Assembly: GCA_009602725.1 (NCBI GenBank)
Contig: WELB01000258.1
Span: 81,591 to 109,813, forward strand
From: Spirogloea muscicola
Taxonomy: Eukaryota > Streptophyta > Zygnematophyceae > Spirogloeales > Spirogloeaceae
Reading direction: 5' to 3'
DNA: 28,223 nucleotides
Shown here piece by piece: positions 9,731 through 19,717 of this stretch. A program made the translations under genes and the position numbers. Numbering within the stretch: position 1 is the first letter of the stretch; every line of letters starts with the position of its first letter. Under the pieces are notes generated by a model that saw nothing but the letters and a program-made list of their open reading frames with translations, was not told the DNA's origin and ran no database searches.

Positions 9731-9840
9731 CTTCTGCACCCACTTGCGTAACGAGCGTTGCCCCGACGGCAGCGAGGAGACAAGCGCGGCCAGATGGACT
9801 GGTGACTGGGAGAGGCCAGCCCAAAGAACCCAAAGCAAAG

Positions 9841-10924
9841 GAGTGGAAAGAGCAGGCAGGTGTGAGGTGTATCATTCATCGTCTTGATTTGATTGCTGCA
9901 GGCATTCTGGCCCCTATGCACTGCATGCAACTTTTTGCTTCCCTGCATTGTTTACCGGCCGATGCTTCAGCCCATTCTTTCCGGGCTTGCCTCTGATATC
10001 CATTGCCCACTCTCGCTGCCTTCCAGAAGAGCTGCTATTTCACAGCCATTGCCCCCCTTTTAGAGGACGTTCTCCCTCTCTTCTCTGTATAGCCCACTCC
10101 TGGCACTTCCTTGCCTTTTGCAAGAACAGTGAATGGCCCGGCCACCCTGTCTTCACATGCGCATTCCGCGCATTCCCTCTTGTGCCCTGCATGCGCTCGC
10201 TCGACTATCGTGAGTCGGGCCCCATCCAATATCCCCCTGTTCGGACCTTGTCCATCCTTTTTGGGGCTGGCCTTTCACTGCTAATTGCCCCTTCAAAGGC
10301 TCTCTCTTACCCGCACACTCCTGGTAATGGCAGCTCGGAAGCGACTGCCCCCTTCCCTTAAGACCTTGTTCGTTCATTTGTGTGCTGGCTTCTCTCAGCC
10401 TTCGCCCTCTTTGAACGGGCTTACTTCTGCATTCTTTTTGGGCTGGCCTTTCCCAGCCAAAGCCTAACAATTGGAAGAGCTGTTGCTCTTCCAAGACTGG
10501 GGACAGAGCGGCGAGACTGTGAGAGCGGGCAATGGCTTGTCCGGAGACGTAGGCTCATCGACAGGGTGCGAAGGCTGTGAAAAGTACAAGCAAGAACAAC
10601 ATTGACAAGGTCCGAGGGGCCGGAATGCATTCAACACAAATCTATTAAGTACTATACAAGATAGTCACTTAGTACTCCCTAGTAAGCACACGCCAATTGG
10701 AAGGGACAGCTCCATCCTCCGAAGGGCAAGAGCTTGAAAAGCCAGCCAGAAATGATTAGACAAACGTCCATAGGGGCCAGAAAGCGCGAAAAGGCAATGA
10801 GGATGGGGGCCCACGCAATACTTGGTCATAGTGCTATCTAGGCTGATAAATTGGTCAAACCAAGCAGGACAATGAAAGCCCAGAGTATCAGCAAAAGTTG
10901 TGCCTTGCTTGGTTGACATTCATT
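9841..10924. other. Gene-free interval with scattered stem-loop modules
   Basis: No coding frame with family signatures was found. Partial modules lie near 10249-10275(+, GGGGCTGGCCTTTCA), 10375-10400(+, GTGCTGGCTTCTCTCAGCC), 10430-10465(+, GGGCTGGCCTTTCCCAGCC) and 10735-10775(-). A perfect hairpin lies at 10471-10494. The last ~150 bp are presumably the 3' UTR of the amino-acid transporter. Confidence 0.5.
10471..10494 (+). repeat. Perfect hairpin TTGGAAGAGC / GCTCTTCCAA
   Basis: Ten-base arms at 10471-10480 and 10485-10494 pair perfectly around a TGTT loop. It directly follows a GGGCTGGCCTTTCCCAGCC module, so two stem-loops are stacked. No T-tract terminator follows. Confidence 0.7.
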
Positions 10925-13900
10925 CTACTGCAGATCTGTCAAGGGTGCCTGCTCATAGTCAGCTCGACTGTGATGTCTACCATATAATATGTATGCTACA
11001 ACAGCGAGCAATGTAATGGCTCCCAGCCTTATCCAAGCTTCGTAGTGCATCTGCATGACAGAGGCAGAACAAAGCACACAGAATATGGGATGGTTTTGGA
11101 TCAGAGTATCTTGCATTCAAGCAACACCTATTGGAGTCTCCAGAATCAGCAATACCGCTTGTCACTCAGTGAGACCTGTTCCAATACTTTACGTAGCAGT
11201 GACTAGTTTCTGTGTCTTGCTGACATCAAGCCAACAGCATCAACAAATTCAAGGACCCATAACAGACGTAGAGACGTGTCGGAAAGGTCACACATTCACT
11301 ATGCATAGTCCAGAGTGCTATTGCTACCTGTGCCAGAAGATAGACATTGAACACGATTCCTACAAGAGGGAGAGCTGGAACAAAAGGGCAGGCAAAATTC
11401 TGGGCCTTCGGAAATGCCTGCAAGAGCACAAGCAAAGGCAGGCTTTGTGAAGCAACAAATCACGTCCGTTGTGGCCAACTGATTGGTCTGGACAGAGGAG
11501 AGCCAAGATTTTGTTTTGAATGCACACAGCTTCTAGAGCTTGTAAGTGGCTGTGGAGAACGTGGGAAAGTCCCAGTAAGCAGGCACTGATACTTAAATTG
11601 CATAAAGCCCTACGTGATAAGAAATAGAGCTGAATTGTGACATACCTGGCGGGTGAGGAGGGAGACTACTGCAAGCCCTCCAGCGAGGACAATAGGTGCG
11701 AGCAACCAAGCGGGCAATTTCCAGCGAATGAGAAGGCCGGCAGTGAAGGCCAGGAGTGCGGACACGCCAATACAAGCAATGGCCTCCTGCTTGCGTGCCA
11801 GGCCTCCCCAGACGGCCCCTTGGGCGACTGCGTATGACTCGTCAACCCGGAGCACGATAACGCACGCACATACAACCGAGTAGCTAACCTGTTGGAAAGG
11901 CAAGCAGACAGGTGCTCTTGATGACCATCAGATACTCTATTTGCAGTAGTATCTGATGTTCTAGTTTCAAGGCTTCTTCGCAAAGACAGTAGGATTGCAG
12001 GCAGTCTACAGGCACTATCCTGATGATGGTTCAAGCGTGAGCTCACCAGCACACCAACAGAGAGGATGTGCGAAAGGCGGGCGACGTCAAAGAGCGCAGC
12101 TAGGATAAAAGCAACAGCGCCCACCCAGACTTGGGCTCGAACTGGCGTGTGCAGCACAGAGTGCACGACCGAAAGGCAATCTGGGAGCAGACCATCCCTT
12201 CCCACACCAAGATAAAGTCGTGACTGCAGAATCGGCTTGAAGCAGGTGTTATCAGCTGCACAACATGTGGTAGTTGCAAGAGCAGCCAGCCTTTAAGACT
12301 AACGTGCACACATTGACGATGTTGATCCTGTGAGCGAATAGAGCAACCAGGTCACTGGCTCCTTATGGCTTGCTCAAGCAGGCCGCACCTGCACGAAGAG
12401 CCCAACAAGTAATGTGGTGGTAAGCCCAACGACAGCTCCCACATTGATGAAGCCCTCAACAAAGGGCATCTTGTTGCGGGCAAAGGCATCAGCGAGTGGC
12501 GAGGACGGATCAATCTCGTCAAAAGGCACCATCCCAGTGATGACCAGAGACACAGCAACGTAGAGAACTGTACAGACTGCAAGTGAGACCATTATTCCAA
12601 TAGGCAGGTCCCTCTGCAAACATAAGCAAGAGCGAAAAGCCATTCATATTCAGGCTTTGCTTCGACACAGGAAGTCAGATTGCCACAGGCATGCGGACAC
12701 ATGGCACGCAAAGAACTCTGATGATAACAATCGGTACAGTGCAAGAAAGTGATTATATGGGGCAACATCTACACGAAGCCAGATACTGAGGAATGGACCA
12801 TTGCAGATGAAGTCATATTGCAACTTGCTAATATACATGCCTGTGGGTTCCTGCTCTCTTCGGCCGTATTTGCAACTGCGTCAAAGCCCACATAGGCAAA
12901 GTACACGGTGCTCGCTGCAGAGACGACCAGGCCTGCTCCATGGGGTGCGAAAGGGTGCCAGTTGGCAGGATTTACCCTGGTGGACCCTATGGCAATCACC
13001 AGAAGGACAATGACCACCTGCCACGGGGAGGATTGTAAGCGAGAAGCACTGCACATGCAAGCACAGAGATTGTGGAGCCTAACATGGGCTACGAGACTGT
13101 AGTGCCTTACATTGGCTACAAGAAGAAGTGTATAAAGTGAGGCCCCATGGATCAAGAGACACAGAGGGGGTGGCCAATGGCTACATGTGTGGCCGGAGTC
13201 TTTCATGTGGAGGGTTCATGTGGAGGGTGTTAATAAGCGGATAAAGCATAGCTGTGACAAGCCGCCTGATACACCCTCGTCACTGTGGCACCTGATAAGT
13301 AGTCATTGTGGCCACTGCCAGAATACTAGCTGGGAGCGGTGTATCTAGAGGTGCCGACTCTTTGGAAGGACTTGCACAGGCTTCTGAGCCGCAGAACGTC
13401 AAGGACCAGCAGACCTCTGATCAAGCACTGATTCGGAGGACATAACTTGCGCTCAGAACCTGCGCCTTCAGATCAAACCCTGTAACAGTGTATAGTGAAA
13501 CAACCTTTAACCCTGACTCTGATCTTTAGTGACCTGGCATCAAACACAAAAGGCGATGCTATGCTGAGGTTCGTTGCAGTACTGCGGCAGACCTTGAGAG
13601 TTGTCATGTATGTATTAAGTGTTGCTGACTTCCGCACGCCATGGCACAAGATCACAGTCAGTCCAGCCAATATGAGTGGCGCCAGGGCGTTGATAGAGAG
13701 CAGCCCCGACAGCAGCGGCATGCCGCTTGGGGAGAGCCACGCTGGAAGCCAGGCTATGGCCCCTGGGAGCACCTCAAGGAGCAGCGATGCCAGGTAGCTG
13801 CAGAGATCACAAGCAGAGAGTGCATAGGGGCTTGAGGTCTTGCGTGAATTAGACAGGCCATGGTTGTACACACAATAGCCAAACAATGGAAGCAACAGGC

Positions 13901-15610
13901 TACACTTAGCAGAAAAATGCTGTCCCAAACAATGCATGTCCCCAACAATGCATTGAAGATCTATACGAAGTGCTGCCCATCAGCTATCAGTGATGCTTAG
14001 GATCCTGATCTATGACGGACCTTGCGAGGCTGCGAGCAATCGATGCAGCGCCAATGTGATAATCAAACATGAGATTGCAGAAGACAAGAAAGGCTGCAAG
14101 CTCCCTGCATGCATGCGCAGCAGTATCAGCCTGTACACTCACACGGTTAAGGCGCTGCTCAAGGTTTGGACCTTGCAACTTCTTCAGAACTAAAGAGCAG
14201 CCTGCACAAGGTGGCTATGATACCAGAAGCTCCAGAGCGATAGTGTGTATGCAAGAGCCTAATGTCTTCAATCAAGGGTTAAGAACTTGGAGTATAGACC
14301 AATTTGCGTCAGAGTTCGGCTAATAAGGTGCAGGCCTCCTTTGACATGCGCTCACCCAAAGGTCGCATAAGTGTACAGGTAAGCGCCACCAACAACGGCG
14401 GGGAAGCGGCTGGCCAGCTCCGCGTAGCAGAGCGCATCGATGACGCACGCCAGCCCCGCGAGCGCGAAGCTCAGGGCCACCGCTGGCCACCAAACAGTCC
14501 AGACGAGGGGCCGGCGGCCTGCTTCAGAAGACTGACGCGCCAAAGCACCACATCCTCACCCTTGCACCCTTACCCTTGTCCAGGGTTGAAGATTTCAGGC
14601 ACTGCGGTTGAAGGTAAAGGTAATGGTAAGGAGGGTTTACGGTTTTAGGCATTGCGGTCAAAGGTAAAGGTAAAGGTAAGGGTCTAAGGGTAACCCTTAG
14701 ACACTGTTGTCGAGGGTGGTAAGGAGGCCTTTAAAAGCTGAGCAAGGTCCAGGCTCCACAGCAGCCGGGAGGGCAGCTGAGACCACCGCAAAGTGCACGT
14801 GGTCGTGCTACATCGCTGATCGCAGTGTAAACTGCCAGCAGCTGGGGCTGCAGGCTAGCACGTCGAGGGGCTCGTGGCCAACAAATTGCTGGCAGTGCCA
14901 CAGCCCCTGAGCTTGCTATGAGCGCAGACTTGAACACAGAAGACCAGGGCTGGGCTAGACCTTGAGCGGGAGGGCAATAAGGTGAGAAGGCGCGCGGCGC
15001 GCATGAAAAGGAAGTGTGGCCAATTCAAGCCAATACACTGTTCTGGTAAAACTTAGTGCAAATGTGGGAACTACGTGTCACAAAGCCCTGAGCTAAGGTG
15101 GCTACGGTAACAGTGCGACGTTAGCACCCAAGGGTAAGCACATACACATCCGACAAGCTAACTTGGGGTTTAGGCTTAGGGTTTAGGAGCGCCATGACGG
15201 AAGCCGGTGGCGGAGCGCGCCCAGCTACGCAATGATAGCCAGAGCTTGTGAACGCTGCGAACGCTAAGCGAGAGCCGCATGCGAGGCCATGAGGGAGGGG
15301 GGATGAAGGTACCTGGGCCGGCCTGCCTCGCCGCCACGCCGGTGACGACAAAGATGCCCGCGCCGATGGAAGCGCCGATGCCCAGCAGCACGAGGTCCAC
15401 CGGCCCCAGGCTGCGGCTCAGCTCCTTGTGCGGCGAGGCGGCGCCGCCATCGGCGGCCTCGCCGTCGCCGAGTCGTTGCAGCTGCGGCTTGGCGGAGGCA
15501 GAGCCGTTGTCGCCGCCCGCGGTGGCGCTTGGGACGGCCTTGACGCGGCCAGCGGCCTCCCAGAACGCCGCCCGCCGGCGGGGCGGCGCCGGCGGCGCGG
15601 CGGCCTCCAT
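10925..15610 (-). CDS. CAT: Cationic amino-acid transporter (CAT/SLC7, APC superfamily)
   Basis: Membrane permease for basic amino acids. Ten exons, minus strand: 15610-15313, 14482-14356, 14104-14021, 13797-13593, 13017-12841, 12613-12389, 12223-12047, 11888-11646, 11417-11328 and 11050-10925, giving 583 residues plus TAG. Residues 1-70 are an Ala/Gly-rich soluble tail. TM1 carries GASIGAGIFVVTG (79-91), the substrate-binding glycine motif; then CYAELASRFPAVVGGAYLYT, GVRKSATLN, FAYVGFDAVANTAEESRNPQ, RDLPIG, GMVPF, LGVGRDGLLP, SVGVL and FACPFVPALPLVGI, all in family order. About 12-14 TM segments are expected. Start ATG 15610 is the first Met before the homologous part; the frame stays open further upstream, so the N-terminus is the least certain part. 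Intron 12614-12840 is best read as GC-AG. The 830-bp first intron carries telomere-like repeats. Substrate preference cannot be read from sequence. Confidence 0.93.
14560..14705 (+). repeat. Degenerate GGTAAA/telomere-like repeats with 50-bp duplication (intron)
   Basis: GGTAAAGGTAATGGTAAGG (from about 14612) and GGTAAAGGTAAAGGTAAGGG (from about 14662) belong to two copies of a 50-bp unit beginning GGCAYTGCGG at 14598 and 14648. CCCTTACCCTTG precedes them and CTAAGGGTAACCCTTAG follows. They lie in the first intron of the transporter. Confidence 0.75.
15165..15187 (+). repeat. Short interstitial telomeric repeat
   Basis: GGGGTTTAGGCTTAGGG followed by TTTAGG gives about three TTTAGGG-like units, in the transporter's first intron about 130 bp from the exon 1 donor. 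Confidence 0.75.
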
Positions 15611-16483
15611 GGCCGCCGTCGCAACTGCGGCGTCCCAGCTGTGAAGGCCAGCCTTGACGTTGATGCTGATGGCTCGGCTGCGCCGCCGCAGGCTGGACTC
15701 GATGGCGGCGCGCCAGATAAGGCGACGGAGCTGCCGATGGCGAATTCCCCGGCAGCGGCAGCAGTCTCAGCGGCGTGACCTTTGGCGACGGGCGCCTAGC
15801 TGCTGCTGGCAAGCTCCATGGCTTCCGGCGGCCGCCCGGACTGGCGGCGGCGTGCTCGTGTTGTGGCAATGGCGGGCTTTCAGAAGAAAGCACCAATTGG
15901 CGTTCCTAGACAGCGCCTAGAGCTCATGGCTGAAAGGGTTGAAGGCTTAATGCTGAACCCCTAACCCTACACCCCTAACCCCTAAACGCTCAACCCTTAT
16001 GGCTGAGATTGCAATGGATGCTGGCAACTGCTTTCCTCAGCTCCGCCAGCTCCTTGCGGGAGTCATCCGAAGCACAGCGGCGATAGTATGACTTTGGAGC
16101 TGCAGCAAAGAGCAAGTGTAGGCGAGCACTTGCTAGTCACGCAAGTACAGAGGACACAGCTTGCTGAGGTGTGATCACAAGCAAGCCCGGATGCCCCACT
16201 GAGCGAGCACTGATGCCGACCACTGCAGGCCACAACCTCCTGAAGCCAGGGCATCGGCGACAGTACAGAGGACAGGTCTGATGCAGCAAGCAGTGGGTGG
16301 CCCTCCGCCGCTTTGCCGCAATGGCAATGGCTGGCGCTACCCTTGGATTGTCACTAAGACACAACGAAAGAATGAAAGATTGGCTTCAAGCAGCTGGGGT
16401 CAAGGTTTTTCATTTGGGAAGTCTGCAGAAACTTGGCGTTCATTTCTAGATTTCTTGAGTTGCTGTGGAGATTTCAAAGCATC
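15611..16483. other. Intergenic region between transporter and ZSWIM7
   Basis: The first ~250 bp are GC-rich and open in several minus-strand frames, and probably hold the transporter 5' UTR or an N-terminal extension. At 15951-16000 there is telomere-like DNA. The remainder is unremarkable and should include the ZSWIM7 3' UTR. Confidence 0.5.
15951..16000 (-). repeat. Interstitial telomeric repeat, C-rich on plus strand
   Basis: CTAACCCTACACCCCTAACC followed by CCTAAACGCTCAACCC is a degenerate CCCTAAA array, opposite in strand to 15165-15187. Confidence 0.75.
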
Positions 16484-17453
16484 TCAGCCCTCAATGAGGA
16501 GCTTGGCTAGCAGCGCATCCGGGACGCGCACCTCCTTGCAGCACTGCAAAGCCTGGGCCAGCCGTGCCGCCAGCTGGTGCTTGCACTACACGCCCCAACA
16601 CTCACGCCAGCAGCATCAACACTTTGCTGGTGCCACTCGACAATGCTGACGGCATGCAGCCCGACGCTCATGCTGTAGAACTGCTGAACTCGCTCAATAG
16701 GATATTGAGCAAGTTCGGCATTGCCGTCGATGACGATGCTCGACTAGCAGCGTGCTCACATGCAAGTGCACGCCCTTGTTGACAACGTTGTAGAAGAAGG
16801 AAGCGCAGGAGCAGTAGTGCGCCGGGAAGCACGTGTACTGGTCTGGCGCCTCCTTGCCTTCGTGGCCGCTGCCGCTGCCTCTCTTGCGAGGGTGTTGCCC
16901 CTGGACCTGCCATAACCCGCACCGGAGCAAGGCCCAGCAGCCGTCAGGGAGCCTGCCGGCTTGCCACCACGGAGAGGAAAACCTCAGATCTCATATGACA
17001 AAGAAGTTCTCATTCAGATCCAATACCAATCTAACACAATCTGTTTGGCTACGTCTATCTATATTATTATTGATATCAAAACACAACAACGCATTACCCT
17101 GGCACCGGACGGAAGCGGGGACCTGGAAGTGTGAGCGGCCGCTGCGCTCGGCGACCACCTTGCGGACGCCGCCGGAGTCGAGGATCTCCAGCGCGCCCTC
17201 CAGGTTCCTCTCGAACAGGGCGTGCAGCCTGCGGCAGCGACGGGGCTCGGCCACCGTCCACGGAGGCATGAGCGCCATAATCGCCGTCATGCCCGGCTAT
17301 GCAGGCAAGCCCGGCCACTGCCGCTGCAGACTGGCGGCGGCGCCGGCGGCGGTGGTGGTGGCGGCGGCGGCAATGGAGCAAGAGCGGCGGCGCCGTGGCT
17401 CACATCAGCAGGTGCTCCTCGGAAACTGCGGCAGTGCCGAAGGGCGGCGGGGG
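16484..17453 (-). CDS. ZSWIM7: SWIM zinc-finger protein ZSWIM7/SWS1-like, 5' partial
   Basis: In yeast and animals SWS1/ZSWIM7 works with Rad51 paralogues in the Shu complex to promote Rad51 filaments. Exons with matching phases, minus strand: about 17453-17404, 17228-17123, 16906-16760 and 16585-16484 (TGA at 16484-16486), all GT-AG. The protein reads VSEEHLLM (codon split over intron 1), LHALFERNLEGALEILDSGG, VRKVVAERSGRSHFQ, VQGQHPRKRG..., DQYTCFPAHYCSCASFFYN, VVNKGVHLHCKHQLAARL and a tail ending LLIEG. The SWIM ligands CxC...CxH appear as CSC and CKH, the latter formed across the 16586-16759 intron. About 135 residues are visible against ~140 in human, so only a few N-terminal residues are missing, in 17454-17576 or the gap. 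An insert (PRKRGSGSGHEG) lengthens the loop before the finger. No close alternative family fits this arrangement. Confidence 0.85.
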
Positions 17454-17576
17454 CTGGCAGTGAGGGCGGCGCCGCAGCAGCGGCGGCGGCAGCCCGGCGC
17501 GGCGGCGGCCTGGCGCCTCCTCCTACGCGGCGTGGCGAGCTCGTCCTCACTTGGCCGCGTGAAACAGCCCTTCCAA

Positions 17577-18143
17577 NNNNNNNNNNNNNNNNNNNNNNNN
17601 NNNNNNNNNNNNNNNNNNNNNNNNNNNNNNNNNNNNNNNNNNNNNNNNNNNNNNNNNNNNNNNNNNNNNNNNNNNNNNNNNNNNNNNNNNNNNNNNNNNN
17701 NNNNNNNNNNNNNNNNNNNNNNNNNNNNNNNNNNNNNNNNNNNNNNNNNNNNNNNNNNNNNNNNNNNNNNNNNNNNNNNNNNNNNNNNNNNNNNNNNNNN
17801 NNNNNNNNNNNNNNNNNNNNNNNNNNNNNNNNNNNNNNNNNNNNNNNNNNNNNNNNNNNNNNNNNNNNNNNNNNNNNNNNNNNNNNNNNNNNNNNNNNNN
17901 NNNNNNNNNNNNNNNNNNNNNNNNNNNNNNNNNNNNNNNNNNNNNNNNNNNNNNNNNNNNNNNNNNNNNNNNNNNNNNNNNNNNNNNNNNNNNNNNNNNN
18001 NNNNNNNNNNNNNNNNNNNNNNNNNNNNNNNNNNNNNNNNNNNNNNNNNNNNNNNNNNNNNNNNNNNNNNNNNNNNNNNNNNNNNNNNNNNNNNNNNNNN
18101 NNNNNNNNNNNNNNNNNNNNNNNNNNNNNNNNNNNNNNNNNNN
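17577..18143. other. Assembly gap (567 N)
   Basis: Unread bases between the divergent ZSWIM7 and FAM192A-like genes. The gap probably holds their first exons and shared promoter. Its right edge is a pure GCC repeat, which likely caused the break; the stated length may be an estimate. Confidence 0.95.

Positions 18144-18176
<33 letters not shown>
18144..18176 (+). repeat. GCC trinucleotide microsatellite at gap edge
   Basis: Eleven uninterrupted GCC units run from the gap edge. A second CCG/GCC run lies at about 18320-18352, inside the first visible intron of the FAM192A-like gene. Confidence 0.9.
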
Positions 18177-18177
<1 letters not shown>

Positions 18178-18233
18178 GTACAGCGCCGCCTGACGGCGCG
18201 CGACGCCGGGTTGGCCGCTGAAGGGGACCGCAG

Positions 18234-18321
18234 GGGTGATCAAGGGCGTCAAGAACCCCAACCGCGAGAAGCAGGAGGTGGAGGACGCCGCCTTCAAGCG
18301 CATGATGGCCAAGGTGCGCGC

Positions 18322-18352
<31 letters not shown>

Positions 18353-19556
18353 TGCCGCCATGGCGCCTCGGGCTCGCACTGCCGGCTGATGCTGCTCGAG
18401 CGCTCGCCGTGCCGCCAGTCTGTATTGAACCTGAGACCTTTGACTCACCGGGAAGGAGTCGTCCCGCAGGTGAAGGAGGGCGAGCACGCCGGCTTCTTGC
18501 ACGGCCGCGGCGGTGAACGGCGACGGACCCCGTTCACAATATGCATTGCGAGCTCGCCCATCAGGGGCCCCTCGTTAGCCGCAGATGTGCCCATGTTCGG
18601 CTTGTCGGCCAGCCATGGTCTGCGCTGCAGCAGGATGGCCAGAGCTTGACAGCTTTCCTGGGCTGCCGGTGCCCACTTGCCCCGTGCTGCAGCGCTCGAC
18701 AGCGACGACCTGCTGTACCTCAAGGAGCAGACACAGGCTGAGCAGGACGCCGAGACCATCCGGGACCGCGCCGAGAAGCGCGCATTCGCCGCCTTCAAGA
18801 TATCCTGCCAAACGTTTGCTTGCGGCTCTTCCAGGCTCCCATAGAATGCACGTTGCTTCTGAGTGCTATGGCCAGCGCAGGCTCGGGCAATGGTCGAGAC
18901 GTTCATATCGTGGTTGCTCTCTTGACCCGACGAGCATGCACGTGGCAGCCAATAAGGCGGACGCAGCTGGCCCTGCTGCCATGCGTGTGGATACCAAGCC
19001 GCGCAGCGGCATCAGGTGCATCTACAGCTGTCCTTATGAAAAGAGCTGCATTGCATTTTTCTTCTGACACGAGTTCTGATATTCGGTAGCCACGTTCTCC
19101 TTGTGAGGCTGCAGGCAGCACGATCTGCTGAAGAATATTGTGGAGATCAAGCCCAAGCGGCAGCGCTCTGACGCCTCCGAGAGGAGCAGTGGAACGCCGA
19201 GTCCCAGAGTGCAGGGGCGGACCACCACGCCCAGCTCTGCCGACCGCAGCAGCAAGTCGTGGAAGGACGATGTTCATGCCCTGCCAGAGGACAGAAAGGA
19301 CTCAGGAGCAGCAGCATCGGCTGATGCGTCTGCCTTCAATCAAGCAGGCCTTCGAGATGGCCCGAAGAATGCCACGAGTCTGCTCGGTCTCACCTATGCC
19401 AGCAGCGAGGACGAGGACGGGTCAGATGAAATGAAGCAGGGGGACATGTCTCACCTCGATGACGCTGCTCAATCCTCCAAGAACCCCAAGCAGGACCTGG
19501 CTGAGCTTTCGAAGGCCGCGCAAATGGGGGACGCAAGAGATGCTGGGGGGACTTGA
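18234..19556 (+). CDS. FAM192A: Probable FAM192A/PSME3IP1 (NIP30, Fyv6-like) nuclear protein, 5' partial
   Basis: Homologues bind the nuclear proteasome activator PA28-gamma (animals) or act in splicing (yeast Fyv6). Visible exons: about 18234-18313 (VIKGVKNPNREKQEVEDAAF, KRMMAK; acceptor CGCAG, donor GTGCGC), 18653-18813 (ALDSDDLLYLKEQTQAEQ, AETIRDRAEKRAFAAFK) and 19115-19556 (QHDLLKNIVEIKPKRQR, Ser-rich linker, SLLGLTYASSEDEDGSDE, TGA at 19554). The family pattern is a charged helix, a L-D-x-D/E-[DE]-x-x-[FY]-L motif, a second charged coiled coil, a basic V-x-[IV]-K-x-[KR] patch and an acidic C-terminal G-L-x-x-Y-x-S-S-[DE] motif; all are present in order. Middle-exon start 18653 is chosen because it keeps phase; the nicer-looking acceptor at 18692 would break frame. 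The N-terminus is in the gap. Assignment is from motif memory on short, charged sequence, so moderate. Confidence 0.6.
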
Positions 19557-19717
19557 CAGCTCCTGTGATGAATGTGCTCCTTCATACATACGCTTCTTAA
19601 CTATGTATTCTGTCATGCAGTCTTGTGGACTGGCTATGGCGGATGACTTGACTTGATGTGTACAATTGGACAATTTTGCTCAAAGTTACGAAGCTTGCAC
19701 TGGCAAGTAGTCTCAAT
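19557..19717. other. Convergent intergenic region, FAM192A-like / DNA2
   Basis: 161 bp separate two stop codons pointing at each other. No hairpin, repeat or TGTAA signal is seen. The two 3' UTRs probably overlap. Confidence 0.5.

Larger units (their letters stand above)
6120..9840. mobile_element. Cluster of nested 3'-end fragments of one retroelement family
   Basis: This interval is a mosaic of fragments from one family. Coding ends matching ...YSDLxLLTRGY or SDLRLLSRGY occur at 6352-6393(+), 6698-6916(+), 7142-7284(-), 7740-7853(+), 8323-8812(-), 9046-9106(+), 9266-9320(-) and 9520-9730(-). They are followed by a 3' UTR holding GTGTGCTTG, CTTAGCGCTTCCCCTGG, ACTCTGTTCATTCTTTTT and the GGGCTGG/CCAGCCC stem-loop. 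Most copies are 5'-truncated at different points, as expected of target-primed reverse transcription. The longest coding piece (8323-8812) resembles the C-terminal region downstream of reverse transcriptase in retroelement polyproteins. No RT domain or full-length copy is in the window. The class (LINE-like) is inferred. Confidence 0.7.

Noticed and set aside
6129-10500. Many open frames of 60-170 codons through the repeat cluster
   Set aside because: They read through UTR hairpins (repeating FFGLAFPAP or GLFQPLS-like peptides from the same module) in inconsistent frames and are not genes.
6120-10500. CRISPR-like array suggested by regularly recurring hairpins
   Set aside because: Spacing is irregular, orientation varies, the repeats are linked to retroelement coding ends, and the context is a eukaryotic nuclear genome.
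16833-18221. Long frames crossing the N gap on both strands
   Set aside because: They are open only because N codons contain no stops.
18800-18812. Possible U12-type AT-AC intron donor (AAG|ATATCC) in the FAM192A-like gene
   Set aside because: A GT donor 13 bases downstream (AAAC|GTTTGC) keeps phase with the acceptor at 19114, so no minor spliceosome is needed; the minor spliceosome is also reported lost from many green algae.
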